Below are positions 42,977 to 56,046 of a stretch of 64,000 nucleotides of DNA, piece after piece (the stretch's first letter is position 1; each line of letters starts with the position of its first letter). A program made the position numbers and the translations under genes. Origin of the DNA: Collybia mongolica (lineage: Eukaryota; Basidiomycota; Agaricomycetes; Agaricales; Clitocybaceae); the NCBI GenBank assembly GCA_013420905.1, contig JAAXNY010000001.1:248001-312000 (forward strand). The letters are read 5' to 3'. The notes under the pieces were generated by a model, which saw nothing but the letters and a program-made list of their open reading frames with translations, was not told the DNA's origin and did not search any database.

Positions 42977-43790
42977 ATGAGTCTGCTACCGTCTTACCAC
43001 CTCTCCTTGAGTCAGGCTTTAGTTCGAGATGGCTTTCAATGTATGGTCACTGGAGCATATGGCACGTCCATAGAGGAGACTGCGGAGTTCGTGGATCGAC
43101 TAACAGAATTGGCAAAAGAATTAAACTTCCCCGGAATTGACACCACACGGTGTGTACATATCTTGAGCGAGTCCACCTACATGAATATTCCAGCTGGGGG
43201 TCCAGAGGTGCTCGTTAAATTCGCCTTAGCTGTACCCCTCGTCTCTGACAGGTTCATTTTTCAATACAGTGCGACTATGCAGTATCTGCTTGGGCTGTTC
43301 TGCGGCGCTTTGGGTATGAAAGTACCTTTCGGGAATTAGAAGGCGCCGGTGTACACCGTCTCACCAACATTCTTACCCTCTCCGCCAATATTCATAACAG
43401 ATTCGATCAACTGAAGATATGCTGGAGGAAACGGTGCGCCGTTTAGCTTTACATTTCGAGCTTTCTCATGATGACCTTGAACTATTCAGAATACCAAACA
43501 CCACTATACAATCGGAACCACAAACCCTCATTTCACATTTGAAATATCATATTTGTCCAGAACAGTAACAATTCAAGACACAATATCAAGAACTGGCCCT
43601 TCCATCGCCGACTTACCTGAAGATACACGCAGCATGCGCTATAGTGGCTTATCTCTCCGGAGCCGGAGAGTATATCGAGAAAATGCAACAGGATCTGGAA
43701 CTAACCGATGTATTGGCAAGCGATGGAAGCTCTGCAGGGTTGCTTCATGATATTTTGTTATCTCTGAAGGCTACAAGTGTTGGAACTTGA
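42977..43790 (+). pseudogene. HNH-nuclease-like gene with frameshift and stop
   Basis: Begins MSLLPSYHLSLSQALVRDGF, with the CMVTGAYGTS segment of fungal HNH (HNH_2-like) proteins, then CVHILSEST. After a predicted intron (donor GTACCC near 43232, acceptor near 43276) it reads CDYAVSAWAVLRRFGYEST and the HNH core GAGVHRLTNILTLSANIHNR FDQL (split here by a space). At about 43420 the frame shifts by one base (LK|ICW against the expected LWLEET). It continues as LEETVRRLALHFELSHDDLE and meets a TAA near 43566. It then reads on in the same frame through LALPSPTYLKIHAACAIVAY LSGAGEY to a TGA at 43788-43790. Two independent lesions indicate a pseudogene. A Copia LTR lies 205 bp upstream. Confidence 0.65.
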
Positions 43791-44078
43791 GGTTTGTTGT
43801 CCGAATGTGGGCCTCGTGAGTCGTCTTCTGAACCACATTTGTGACCTACTGCAATGTTCAAATAATATATCCGGCCTTCATGGTAAGAATCTTGACGGAC
43901 ACTTAGATTATGCCCCAATTAATCGAACCACAAGTCTTACACAAAATTTGTTTGCATCTCATGTAAAGCGCAATGACATGAGATGAAAAAGTCATTTATT
44001 TCCTGTTCAGCGAATACTCACGATTTTTCACGAACTAATTTAGTAGATAACAGAGCGGCGCGCAAAAGAATTGACAAG

Positions 44079-45301
44079 TTACATGACTGATATATCCTCG
44101 CGGAACTTTCGAGGCAAAGGTTTCGACAAAGATGGTACTGAACTTGAGGGTGCATCATGCAACGGAATGCTATGTGTCGACGAGACCTGCCAGTCTAAGA
44201 CTCCAGTATGAGATGCAGTCACTAAATCTTTGGACCAGGCGCGGTCTTGAGCCATCCTCAACACGATCAGCGTTCGTGTGATGCTCTGTATTCGATCAGT
44301 GTTAGGTGTGGTGTGTGCAAAGGGGCGTAAACCACGAACGAGGATGTATGTATAAGGCAAAAGGAAGATTTTTTTTCGATCACTACCGCGGGCGCTCACA
44401 ATCACATACGTGATGGCCCACGCCGTGAAAAAGGCCCCCGACTCGACGAAAATGGTAACAAAGCCTGTATAGAATTCGGCATGGAGCTTTCCCATGACCG
44501 ACTCCACACGGCTTCGCATCATATAGATGCGTGTGGAGATCATGATGGTGAAGTAGAGATTGAGAGAAACACAGATCGCATAGAAACCTGTCGAATAAAC
44601 TGTGGACTGAGCCTTTGATATAGGCCCATCCGGGTGGACTTCGGTGATAAGGAGTGGGATGGACATCGCTAAAGCAACAATGATTATCTGCACGAAAAGG
44701 AGAATAGACATGCATTACCAACTCTTGAAATGTATAACGCGCTAGGAAATGTAAGAATATACCATTTGCGATCCCAGACCACGGCTAGCCGATAGATCTG
44801 AGGAAGGACCGTCGAATTAGCATGTACACACGACGATTTATCACAACCACGCACCATCAACAGATCGCCAATCCACGGCACAAGGGTTGTACTAAGCTGT
44901 TGATCGGTCACAGAATCACGGAGCTCACAATGATATTACATACTTGATTTGAGCCATCATATGGACTGGTTCCGAGGCACGCGTTTCGAAGTATTCGTTC
45001 GGATACATCTCATCGCGGTGGTCAATGTAAGCCATCTCCATGAACCTGAGCATTCCGCCAATGGCTAGCGTCGCCAGGGGAAAAAGCAAACCAGAATAAA
45101 TGATAATTGCCCAGAATGTCTTGCCCCTTTTCGGTCGAGAGAGAAGTACCTGGGCAAGCTGGACGAATAACATTAGCAGAGCGCCTGCTAAACTGTGAGG
45201 TATGAATGTTTATCGGTTAAACGAGGGAGCTCACCATATGCCAGTGTAGAGAGGAGCAAGCCATCGAAGCAAGCCCTCTCTAGCTGCTCGTCCGGTGACA
45301 T
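44079..45301 (-). CDS. Seven-transmembrane protein of unknown function (Agaricomycete family)
   Basis: The start at 45299-45301 (MSPDEQLERACFDGLLLSTL) joins across an intron to GALLMLFVQLAQVLLSRPKR. Further exons encode AIIIYSGLLFPLATLAIGGM, STTLVPWIGDLLM, YRLAVVWDRKWYILTFPSAL, then IIIVALAMSIPLLITEVHPD, FYAICVSLNLYFTIMISTRI and SGAFFTAWAITYVIVSARGS. The soluble tail is Ser/Pro-rich, with the stop at 44079-44081. About six to seven hydrophobic segments and the YRLxVVWDxxWY signature fit the large multi-pass family expanded in mushrooms. The ligand or transported molecule is unknown. The 31-nt intron needed near 44690 is short, so that junction is uncertain. Confidence 0.7.
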
Positions 45302-47004
45302 GGGCGAAAATAAGAATGCGGAGGCTCAGTGTAACGGCCTGGCGTGGGCCTTTTAAGTAGATACATGACCACGCCCATGGTATGTTAGTTGACGTGATGG
45401 TGATGGGCACAGTTAACAAGTCTAATTTCGTGCCAAAATCTTTACATGATTGTCGCCAGAGGCGATAAGAAATTAGATTTGGGGCTTATTGAAAAGCTTC
45501 CGTATGGTACTGGAGCTATACGGAGTTTCAGTTGAGAGTATAGATGATAGATATAGAATCGAGCGATGATCCAAAGCGGCAGACCTGAAGAGCTTGGGCA
45601 GCATAGTCTCGTTTTGGGTCAAGTCGAGGAATGATCCTTGTTTTATCTGTCAATTTCGAACATGGCGTGTGAGCATCATAAGGTGTATTGTCGGAGACGA
45701 ATGTGGGCGTTTGGATCCAGACTCTTTCGGCGCCGTGACGGCGTCGTGCAAATAGGGAGCCCAACAACCCAGTATAGTATAACTGCCACGGTGGTGTATC
45801 TGTGAAGAATCCTGGTTCTTCGCTGAAAAAGGGTTGAAACAAGGTTGATTTGCGTTTTCCGAGCATAATCTGTGGTATTTTCAGCTTGTGGAGCGGCGCT
45901 CGGCCGCATTGGCTCAATCATGACAGTATGGGAATGTTGTGGTTCGTGAATCAATGGCTCTCAGTAAAGAATAAATAGTTGTGCCTAGTCAGTAAGTAAA
46001 CTTTGATATCAAATCGTGCCGAAGTCAATTAAAGGTAATGCCAGCCTGGATTTTATATTGACTTTTGATAGCAGTTTAGTCATGGGGTGATTAGTAATTA
46101 CAACAGTGCTTTGGTCCCCACGTTGAGAATTCCGACTTAACCATGACTACTTTCCCTACTACAATGGTTGATAGAGGGTGTTCAATGCGGCCCCAAACCT
46201 TTTCTTAACCTTTTAATCATCTGACATTGTAAGGCTCAATAGAGCAGTTCTGCATCTTGATATTCCGTATTTTCCTGTCTACAACTGACTGAAGTTCAAG
46301 AAACCCTTAGCTCCTCAGGCTCTGCCAATAAGCTGGGAATGCCACTCTGATGTTTCGGTCCTCTTGCTGAGCCGCTGGTGGTGCCGATCATGATGCACCA
46401 ACATATGGGGCCCGGAAATGTTCTGTTAGGTGCATTTTAAAAAGGTTCGGACGTGTTAGAGGCTTCATAGATATTTTCAGGAACACGTACAAGCCGTCTT
46501 CGACGAACGCGACCGCCGATGCACAGATTTTCGGCAGTGCCGGCAGTAATGGCAGTTCGGCATTCGCCCAGATATGGCTTATAATTGAAGATGACCCCTC
46601 TGCCATATGCGCCAGCGATCAACGGTTCACTTTGCTGTCATTTTTGGTTGATTTGGCCGGTGTGAATATGCTTTATTCTGTTTTGTCGCCGACACGTCCA
46701 CAAAGGCAAATAGAAACGATCCAAGTTGGGTGCCACGTTGGTAGAAGGGTCTTCTGCTCTTCGACTTGCCGAAGCTGATCTGCGTTTGACTTTCATGATC
46801 AAAGCGGGTTATCTTGACGTTGGTTGTTACTTTGAACGGGCAGAACCTACCGTATATGATTCAAGCACAGTTAAGCAACATTAGTCAACCCGAAGCGCAA
46901 GATATACAGTAGACGAAATGCTTATTGCCTCCAGATAATGATACAAAGCCCAAGTAGATATACGTTATAGCGGCGTGTTGATTGTAATTGATGATAATGC
47001 GAGT
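45302..47004. other. Intergenic with one weak minus-strand frame
   Basis: A 129-codon frame on the minus strand (45528-45917; MLGKRKSTLFQPFFSEEPGF, PPWQLYYTGLLGSLF) looks more protein-like than its surroundings and could be a small hypothetical gene or exon. No domain is recognised and no splicing partner was found. 46000-47004 shows nothing supportable. Confidence 0.3.
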
Positions 47005-49739
47005 TTAGCAGCCAGAGGGGACTGCACTGCTATCAACAAACCCAGAAGCGCCAACACCCAAACCACGGCTAGCGAATGCTCTCCAGAGTGTACATCTGTT
47101 GGCACCTCCGAACCTGTTAGCATCGGCTTGAATCCAGGCGTCACGTGCAGATACGACTACATTTCTTGGGTAAGCCAAAGTTGTTATGACCTAGGACAAG
47201 GGAACGGCACGTACATGTCGGGTTGCATGGTTGGAGAGCGAGTGCATCGATGAAGAGGTGGAGGAAAACAATATTTCCCTCGGAACCACCAGGGTTGGTG
47301 CGAGCACTTGCAGACCAACCGTGTGCAGACACAAGGCTGGCATAAACGTTGTGAAGCATGTTTGCCCAGACTTCTCCGATGTCTGATTAAGAACGAGGTA
47401 AGAATTCACATAGCAACCAAAGAAGTAGAAGAAGGCTCACTGTGGACTTCATTAAGAGTTTTAATGCTGGAGTAGCGCAGGGGGTTAACGGATCTGTATG
47501 CATTGGCGGTTAGTTGACTGTGTCGCTATAGATATACTTCACTTACGCCGAGGTCGAATACGGGTGGGTCCTAATACCAGCAGCCCGGTTTGTCACATAT
47601 TGACCCATGACGTAGTCGGGAACTGAGCTTGAGGTGTGCTCTGTCCATCTAGGCAGGAAAGCAGATATTGGCATTTGCCCAACAAACCAAAAGATGAAGA
47701 TAACTTACTCCGCCATGGCATCGGACCAACCTAGAGGAGAGAATTTAAGTGACCTTGGTAATAGGTTCAGGAGGGGGCTACACACCTTCGCCCATGCCTC
47801 CGGCCTCGGTGGTCTGCAAGCATCGACCACTTCCTCCACCAGTCATCCTGTTGGTGATACCGTGTGTATATTCGTGGATGACAATGTCGTTTTCGAGGGC
47901 TCCATCACGTTGGGGCTATATGTTGGTATGAGCGATCGAAAGTGTAGGGATAGGGCAACATATTACATACCGTGGTGAAAGTCCACAAGAACATTCCTGT
48001 GGCGAGACCCTTCAACAATCATACATACGAAACTTTTCGTTAAGTACTCACTCATGTGTCCTGATTGACCACTGTACATATAAGGGTCAGCCCAATAAAC
48101 AATATGGTACGAGGAAGGACGAACTCGGGTGGGGTTGAGAAGTCAGCGTTGTTGGTGCCCGCAGAATCTTGCACAGAGATTTGGACGCGGTCATTCTGAG
48201 CACCCCCTTTGCCGAAGTTATTGGTTTGGAAGTTGAACGCAGCCTAAGATTTTAAATAAGACGCGTTCAGCCATAGATTGAAGATATATATTAACCTCAG
48301 TAAATCCATATCTGTTCGTAGAAAACGGACGTCAAGACGCCAGGAAAACCGAGGAAGAGATGAGTTTAGTACGAACCGATACGAGAAATCGTGGATGGTG
48401 TTGCCCAGGTAGAAGGCATTAACTCTTGCGGCGTTCACATTGGCGGTTGTGGTGGGAGCTGTTGTTGCGCTCTGAGGATAGATGAAGTTCAAACTCGAAG
48501 AGGATTGTTGAGTGGTAGCCGATGTTGTTCCCTTGAAAGCGACAATGTTGTTCCCACTTTTTATTGGATTAGTACGAATAGTGATCTTGAGAATGTTGAA
48601 TACAACTCACTCAGTTGCGCTAATTAAGATTCGTTAATCTTAAGCAGTAGATGTATGTTTTATAGATACTTACGTGGTGCTGGTGGTTCCGGTAGAATGC
48701 CATCCCTGAGGGGAGGAGGTAGTGTCCTGGGGATTGGAGAGGGTCTGGAACCCTTGAGTGAGGATCTCAGACGTGATAGGAAGGACGAGGTACTATATGC
48801 CTTTAGCACATTGTCTGCTCATAGATAAATGGTGCATACTGAGGACTGGCTAACGAAGTCGACCACGGAGACAAGTTCCCCTGAGTGTGCATCGACGAAT
48901 GCTTGGAACCACGTCCCGGCTTCATCATTTTGGATTTGGATGACATGGGTTAACACTACCGATTCATCATCCTTGACGAGAAACTCGATTGTCGCTGGGT
49001 GGTCGTTGAATTTCCCATCAAGGGCCTTCTCTGCGGTAGCGATAGCGTCCTCGAGGCTGACGGTAGGCTTCGAAGAAGCGATGGTCTCTGTAGATAGGAG
49101 GATGAGATGAATTTTAGAAACGTTGAGCACGGGCCGTACTCGGCGTGACAAAGGACGATCCAAAAGCGACGACCTACAGACCAATGGGGGTCAGTTGATA
49201 CCTTTAAAAACTCCGAAGGTTATTTATACCTTGTTATCGTGATTGAAGGCCACGTTGGCAACGGCGTTGGCGAAGGAAATACCATCCTAAATCCGTAGAA
49301 TTTATGTTAGTATAAGGGTTTAGGGCCAAGAAAAGAGAATACGCACGTGTACTTGGTTGACATACGCGTGGCTCGCAGCCTCTGCAGCATAGCCAGTGCG
49401 GAATTTCACGGCGCTGGAGTTGACCTTAAGGTGTGACTCGATGAACGAAATGGTCGAGTCTTCGATACTAGAGCCGGCACGTTTCGTCAGGGGGTGATCG
49501 ATACCTTCGCCGAAGGTCTGCCAAGAAGAGTAAGTCCAAATATAATCACAAAATAAGAATAGACAACGAACCTCAAACGATGATTCCGGGTGGAACGAGA
49601 TGACCTTGAGGCCTTTGCCAACCTCTCTCACTCGGTGGGTGGCATGCTTGACCTCTGGAGCAGTTACGGCTGCGAGTGCAGTCGACCCGTAAACGATAGC
49701 AAGAAAAACAGAGGTGAAGAATTTGTTAAAAGAGACCAT
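47005..49739 (-). CDS. Secreted M36 metalloprotease (fungalysin B)
   Basis: Second fungalysin, with intron positions matching fungalysin A. The start ATG is at 49737-49739 and begins a signal peptide ([20 protein letters not shown]). Next come [38 protein letters not shown] and [11 protein letters not shown]. The catalytic site, near 47830-47870, is [15 protein letters not shown], followed by the Glu-containing [13 protein letters not shown] split by an intron. The C-terminus reads [19 protein letters not shown] and [15 protein letters not shown], with the stop TAA at 47005-47007. All zinc ligands and the catalytic Glu are present. In the traced exons it resembles fungalysin A more than fungalysin C (for example FNKDNK/FNHDNK against WKNSK). 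An active secreted protease is expected. Confidence 0.92.
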
Positions 49740-52194
49740 TTTCAATGGTGAGTGGGGTGGGCGGGTCTGCGAATGCGGTAACCTGGCATGTTTAGGAACG
49801 AGATCGTGCCTTTATAGGATTATTTCGCTACCCCTTATTGACCATGGGCGGAACATGGCCGTCGTGGACCGCATGCCACGACACATGATAAAAACAAATT
49901 TGGTGGAAGTGAATCTAAAGTGACACCAAACCGAGGGGCGATGTTCTTCGCTCAGCGGAATCTGAATATGGCCAGCTGTAGAGAGTGCATGAGAAGCAAT
50001 TTTTAATGGGCACGCCCCAAAACGTACAGTACACTTGTAACTAACCGAGGGAGAGTTGGTCAGGTTTGAGTTAACCATCACAGGAACCACGACGATAGAA
50101 AGGCAGCCATGTGTTCCTGAGATCCATGCATAAGGATGGAAGCACAGCATACAAAGGAAGGAATAGGCGGATGTGGGTATCCGGTCCCGGCATGATAGCA
50201 CAACATATGGTTGCGTGGCCCATGAGGCAAAATCGCTAGTGTTTAATCACTTGATTGAGTTTAGAATAAAGTCCTTGTTCTAATTGTGAAATTGAGTATG
50301 GGGTCTCCTCTACCAGGATTATTTTGACTGGTAGCCCCGTAATACGGGAGCCAAGGTCTGACGGTGAAAGCATCTGGGAGCCAACGGAACACGAAGGCAT
50401 GGGTGCTAGTTCCAACATCAAGGGCCCACATATTACAACCAACTGTAGAGATGGGCCCAAAGCAAACCGCGGGCGGGAATGGCGACATGTTTCCTCCAGA
50501 TTGTGATACCATCTCTGATTTCCCGTGTGACAGAAACTTCCTGTCATGTGGGTTGATTGGAACATTGGTGAGTCGACGACTAAGTCGAAAAGGCAGTATT
50601 GCTTCTCACCTACTTGCTGGCATTGTCAGATGGTTGTGTTTCGGCAAGAAACTGCAAAAGGCGGGTCATGATGGCCATATGGATGAAGTCATTCATTTCG
50701 CATGGCTCTGGGGAAAACGAATGAAAATCCATTACCCAAAGGTCAAATGTTATCAACATTTCTCACGACGTTTGTAGGAACTATTAATAGTGGATAAGTA
50801 TAGCAGATACTATTGTAGGTTCGATCGATATGCGTTGTGTTCAGAATCCCCGGTGATAACACGGCCTTGGGCTTCATCAACCTATGCACGTGGATTTTTT
50901 TCAAGAATCACCTATGGATAAATCAATACTAATAGGTGGTACTCACCAGTGCTGTATTCCGTGTTCTTTAAGGCACCGACTCGAGAAAGAAAAGGTTCTG
51001 ATTTTCCGAGCCCCTGACCTGACATATGAGTGCTCATGAAATTTAGGCAAGAATGGGCGGTCAACGTGCAGTCTGGAGATCAAGATCAGTTGGTCTGTTC
51101 GGGCTGCACCGTAGCGGGTGTTTTGAGGTTGGTGCTATTTACTAGTTCAGAGATAGTCTCGGACGGTGATAGGAAGCCTTGACGCAGTATCGCCATTTAA
51201 TCCGGGATCAAGGATCCAAATTCCTATGAAGCACCATCCGGGTCTGGTAGCTGTCGGCCCCCGGAAGCTTCTGGGGATATTTTATGTTTTTGAAATTCGA
51301 GATGTCGGATAGTAAAAATGCTGCGAGGAAAACCCGGAATTTATGAATCAGGCAGAGTGCGTAGCAGAACATGTTATTCTTGGCGCTTGTAGTGGAGCAC
51401 GTGATGGCGCCTCTCACATCATTGAGGAAATGCGAACTTCTGGGTCATTACTGTGAAATAAGGAGTAATGAGGTGGTAAGTAAATATAATTTTTGAGAGT
51501 CAATATTCCGAGGGCCTTACACGGTCAGAATACCATACGTTACCTTGACTACTTACATCCACAGTGTCAATGGCTTTTAAATAATGATTGATATTGATGT
51601 TGTCTGCTTGAATTTAGTGACAGATTCCCAGCGGGCAGCCAACATTATCCATCTGAACATTGGTGTTCTGTGGTCGTCACATGGTGATACCACATCTTGT
51701 TTTTGCGGAAGGGACATTTCCGGTCACTTTGAGATGGAGTATATTCTAAAGGGGCGGACTTTTCGCCATGTCCTGTTCTTCTAGGCACTACGCATGGATG
51801 CACGTGTATACGGCCCCATTATGGCCTTCCACTATTAGGTGCCGACGTTGGCCATGCGTGGAGGTACAGCTTATATTTACCTCGGAACGTTTGCGGAAAA
51901 GACATGTGCTTCGTGTTTATTTAGGTTGCTGCAAATGTTATGAAAGAAGCTATCGCAAAAAAACACCACTCTTCCAATCAGTAAAGTCGAATTTAGGCAT
52001 GGGGGAGACAACACCAAAACTCGTATTGGCTATTTGCGTGCATATCATAAGCATTCGGCATTGAGCTCGTATTTCCCCGGAGATCGGTCAAGTGACCGCG
52101 AGGAAGGCGGGCCCAACGGACGGAATAGCGGGCCTTGGTAAGGCCATAGATAACAGCGATGTAATTAATATGTTATACGATATAAGCTTGTGAA
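49740..52194. other. Long intergenic region, fungalysin B to EXO70
   Basis: About 2.4 kb without a recognisable gene. Frames up to 141 codons (for example 50364-50777) lack motifs and splicing partners. 50760-51600 is moderately A/T-rich. No tRNA cloverleaf, TIR pair or retroelement motif was seen. Confidence 0.4.
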
Positions 52195-54542
52195 TTATCT
52201 GAAAATGCCTTTCAGCTGGGTTTCCACTACGTCCGCTGACATCTTGATATCTGAAAATGAAGGTCAGCTGCCGGTTCGTAAAACAAGTACCGCAAGGAAC
52301 ATACACTTCTGGGGGTCTGGCGTACGACAACCCTGAGCTCGTAGAGTCATACAGAGTTGTTTACATGCACTTACTTTTACTGAACTCTTTGTCACGGTGC
52401 TTCTGCGTGAATCTCTGTAAAGACGGGATGACAAGTTTGACAACTTCATCTCCAATCGTTTCCCGTCCCTCGGCGTCATCCTCCATCACCTTCGCCAGCT
52501 TGTGCCGTTCCTTGACTTCCTCCAACAGATCGAAGAACCGTGTGAACTTCTCTTTCGTGGCGGCCTTGTTTGGTTTTTCCTTCGGATCGTCCGTAAGTGC
52601 TTGCATGAGTGGAGAAAAGTTCGAGTCAAAGTACGCTGCTTTGGCTGTACGGAAATTAGAGTTGAGCGCATCCTGCGTGGGCTTGGATAAGAGCAAGGAG
52701 AGGTCTGGATGCGCTGGATCGAGTATCAGGTGATGGCGAAGATAGGAAACATTGTTTAGGAGGAAGATGGAAGCAATGGCCGGCCGTCTGGACGTGCGAG
52801 ATAATGTATTCAGGCTATTGATTGCAGTCGTGACGACGTCATCTGGAGTCAGGATTAGTGTTTGAAGGTGGTGCGAAAGTAGAAGATGCTTACAAATGAA
52901 ATGCTCCAGGATAACAGACTCATCACTCTCCCCAGCTTTTGCTGCTTTCCCCACTTGCACTCCCTCGCCCATCTTCCAGTTTCCATCACCTAGCGACAGA
53001 AGCGCTGAGCCAACAGCTGCACGGACTTGAGGTAAACTTTCCATGTATTTGATCATCTAGATAGTCGTGAGACAAGAAAAAGGCCAAATGATGGTGGCGG
53101 CGTACCGAAATCGCGAAATCTGCGAGACCGGTCGTCACCAGCTCGCCGCCTTTCCCCATCGCGCCAAACTTGATGTCTGCTAGGAACTCTGGGAAGCTCC
53201 GCAGGCAAACGGAACGAAGTGTATGTAGCCCGTCCTTAACCTCGTTGGTGTCTTTGCGCGTTTCCGAGCCTCGACGTGCAAGAAGATCATCCCATTGAGA
53301 CTGGTGATTCAGAAGTGACTCGTAAGCAGACAAGGCTAGAAAGTTATATTTATGTAGCGATTTTTTGATCAACGCCACCAAAGATGATAATGTGGTCCCA
53401 AATAGGGCGAGAATGGGAGTCATGAGTGTTCTGAAGGACGATTCGAGCAGTGTTGGGCTCGACATGGGCGCAAGTTGAACAAGTAGTTGATATTCATCCT
53501 GATTCCAATGTCAGAGGCCTGAGTGGGTAAGAGGTGGAAACACACCTCGGAAACAGTCAAAACTGTCTCAACCCACTTCCCAAATTCTTTTCCTGCAGCA
53601 ATACTATCTATAGTGTCCGCCCTGCCAATGACACGTTTACCTTGGCTTTCCAAGCATTTTTGCGCCCACACGCCACGCATGTCAGCGAATCCACGCTGGG
53701 CGTCCTTCAAGGTGGTGAGGATGGCGGGGGCTGCAGGGTGGGACGGGTGTGTTGTTGGGAGGGGGAGCGTCCGGAGGAACGAAACGAGTTGCCGAAGGGT
53801 CGAGAGGAGGGCAGGTGGGAACGGTGACATGGCCCATTCAGCACCCGGTGCAGGAGTTGAGCCTGAAGATACCTCCGCAACAAGCTTCGTGTAGAGTTGA
53901 GTGAGTTTCTTAGCTCCTGTTTCCACAAGTCGCGCCTGTGGCGATGGTGATTGTCAAACTGGGTCAATCAGCCAAAGTGTTAATGCACACCGTATCGTCC
54001 GTGTCTACCTCAGAAGCCTTGAACGCGATGCTGGCGTTCAAGCGCTCTAGCGCCTCTTTATATTTCTCGAGCTGGCCTGTTTGTGGACTTGAGGTTGTGT
54101 GATTAGTAGGCTTTGGATTACATGGTACTGGCACTCACCCTCGCAAAATCAACGCCTCTTCAGCTGCGATGCCTTCCTGGTTACTCGCCACCTCGTCAAT
54201 CTTGAGCAAAGTCTTGTCGATATCTGTAACAAATTAGGATAGTTGGCAACCATGTTCTTTGTCACCTACTAGATGCCCTTCGGTTCAGAATCTGTGTCGA
54301 GGTATAAAGTGGCAAGATTGACTTCTCAAGCTTCGCCAAACGGGTATCAAAGCTATCAAGAATGGCTGGTCAGGTAAGTAGAGAAATCAGGCTGGGCTTT
54401 CTCATCAACGCACATATCATTCGTTTTGAAATTTGTCGTGTTTTGTTCAAATTTTGTTCCAGCTATGCGATCTCAGTACGTGAACGTCCTCGTGATGCCG
54501 TGCTACACATACGAGCTCTATTTCTGCCGTTTCGTCGTCCAT
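52195..54542 (-). CDS. EXO70: Exocyst complex subunit EXO70
   Basis: Component of the exocyst, tethering secretory vesicles at growth sites through PI(4,5)P2 and Rho GTPases. The start ATG is at 54540-54542 (MDDETAEIEL, intron, LEQNLNKTRQISKRM). Further exons encode ILDSFDTRLAKLEKSILP, EVASNQEGIAAEEALILRG, KYKEALERLNASIAFKASEV and VETGAKKLTQLYTKLVAEVS. The helical-rod core follows: SLLNHQSQWDDLLARRGSE, IFLLNNVSYLRHHLIL, FTRFFDLLEEVKERHKLAKV. A final exon across a 3' intron reads IKMSADVVETQLKGIFR, with the stop TAA at 52195-52197. N-terminal coiled-coil heptads and the NNxSYL segment of the C-terminal domain are both present. No lesions were found. Confidence 0.9.
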
Positions 54543-56046
54543 CTTGATGGTATAAGGAATCAAAAAGCTGCGACGGTCGTCTCACTTCACTGCCAGTGGC
54601 AGAAACCTTTCCTGCAGCAAACGCGAAATATACGAGCCAGGAAAGTTTGCTTGCTTTAAGATAATGAGCGTTCTTAGATGCTTTTCTAAAGCCTTCGGTG
54701 TCGGTGTAAGGCCGGCACCGTCGCAATGAGGGCAAGTGATTGATGTGAGTTAAACCGGCAACAAACACACATAAAATAATAATAATAATAATATATTATT
54801 ATAGCATTTATCCAATAATTTATATAAGTGATTTATTGTGATCAATAACTCAATGTGTACCGAAAATCGGTGTTGAATGGAGTGGTGAAAAGGAAAGCAT
54901 TGGTACAAGAATATATGTGGCACGCAAAAACCGCATGTGTGGGGGATATATATTTTCAGCTGCTTGACACAATGTGATAATTTTGAAGAGCTATTTTAGA
55001 AATTTCCAGTGCTTATGCGGTGCCCAGCCATTCTCTAAATCCCATGAATCCTGATTACACAATTGTTTCGTGGCCATTCAGGTAAGTTGAGTAGTATATA
55101 CATATTGCATACCCCCCCGGCAGAGATATAAACAGACATTACCATGGTCATTGTTATAGCTTTGCCTGTTGATCATCTCATAATCTTTCTATATTTACTG
55201 AAATGAAAAAGATCCATAAACCTTTGTCAAAATACTTATCGACTCGTGTAGGCTATGTACATCTACATATGAATTTTGGCAACCGAGTTGTTGAGGGTTG
55301 TTGTCCGGGATGTCCATCCCGGATCGCGCTTCCGATAGCGATAACAGCCTCGCAAAAGGACAAGTATAAACATCCGTTTGAGGCAATTGTTGCTCACCCA
55401 AAATATGTTCAATCACCACCATAATCACCAGAACGCAAAAACGTCTCGAAACAGATGAGCCCCATTCCAGCAGTTGAACAATGTTTTACTAGCCAACCTC
55501 CTCTTTCTGTATCATTGATCACTGAAATCCAAGAAGACTTCGAAGTTCTTTGTTTTGCGAACAATAATTGACACGTGTCAACTTGTTGGGGTCGGGGCGA
55601 TTTTTCCATTGTCCCCCTATCAGTCCACCAGTATTTGTTTGTTCGAAGAGCGCTGCAAGGTTAGTGGGACGCAGGGTCGAGAGTACCAGTCCCGATAAGT
55701 ACACCGCTGTTTGCGATGTGCGAACAGGCGGGATCGGATCCAGGTACTTGGGATACGAATGTTATGACGACTGAAGCGCAGGGGCTAGAAATTTCCTTGT
55801 GGGTTCCTCATTATTGTCTCCATGCACCCAGCCGTAATTTCGCCATCCATCAGCTTATCAATCATGATCCTGGTGCCAAGCTTGCCCTTTGTAGTCCCCG
55901 TCCGCATGGCGTCAAAATGCTTATAAGGGCTGGTGCTGTTGTTCTTAACCACGCCCGTTTTCTCCGCTTTCTGGTTTCTCGTCTTTCTTTTACGCTTTAC
56001 GGTTCATACACGCATCTGGTATCGTGTCATTCTTCTCATTTTGAAA
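54543..56046. other. Intergenic, EXO70 to fungalysin C
   Basis: No gene recognised. A short (AAT)n microsatellite followed by TATATTATTATA lies at 54773-54802. 55920-56046, just upstream of the fungalysin C start, is pyrimidine-rich, which is common in fungal promoters and leaders. Confidence 0.45.

Noticed and set aside
46437..46622. Short minus-strand gene downstream of fungalysin B
   Set aside because: Two overlapping frames of 60-70 codons, no domain, no intron structure, no clear start context.
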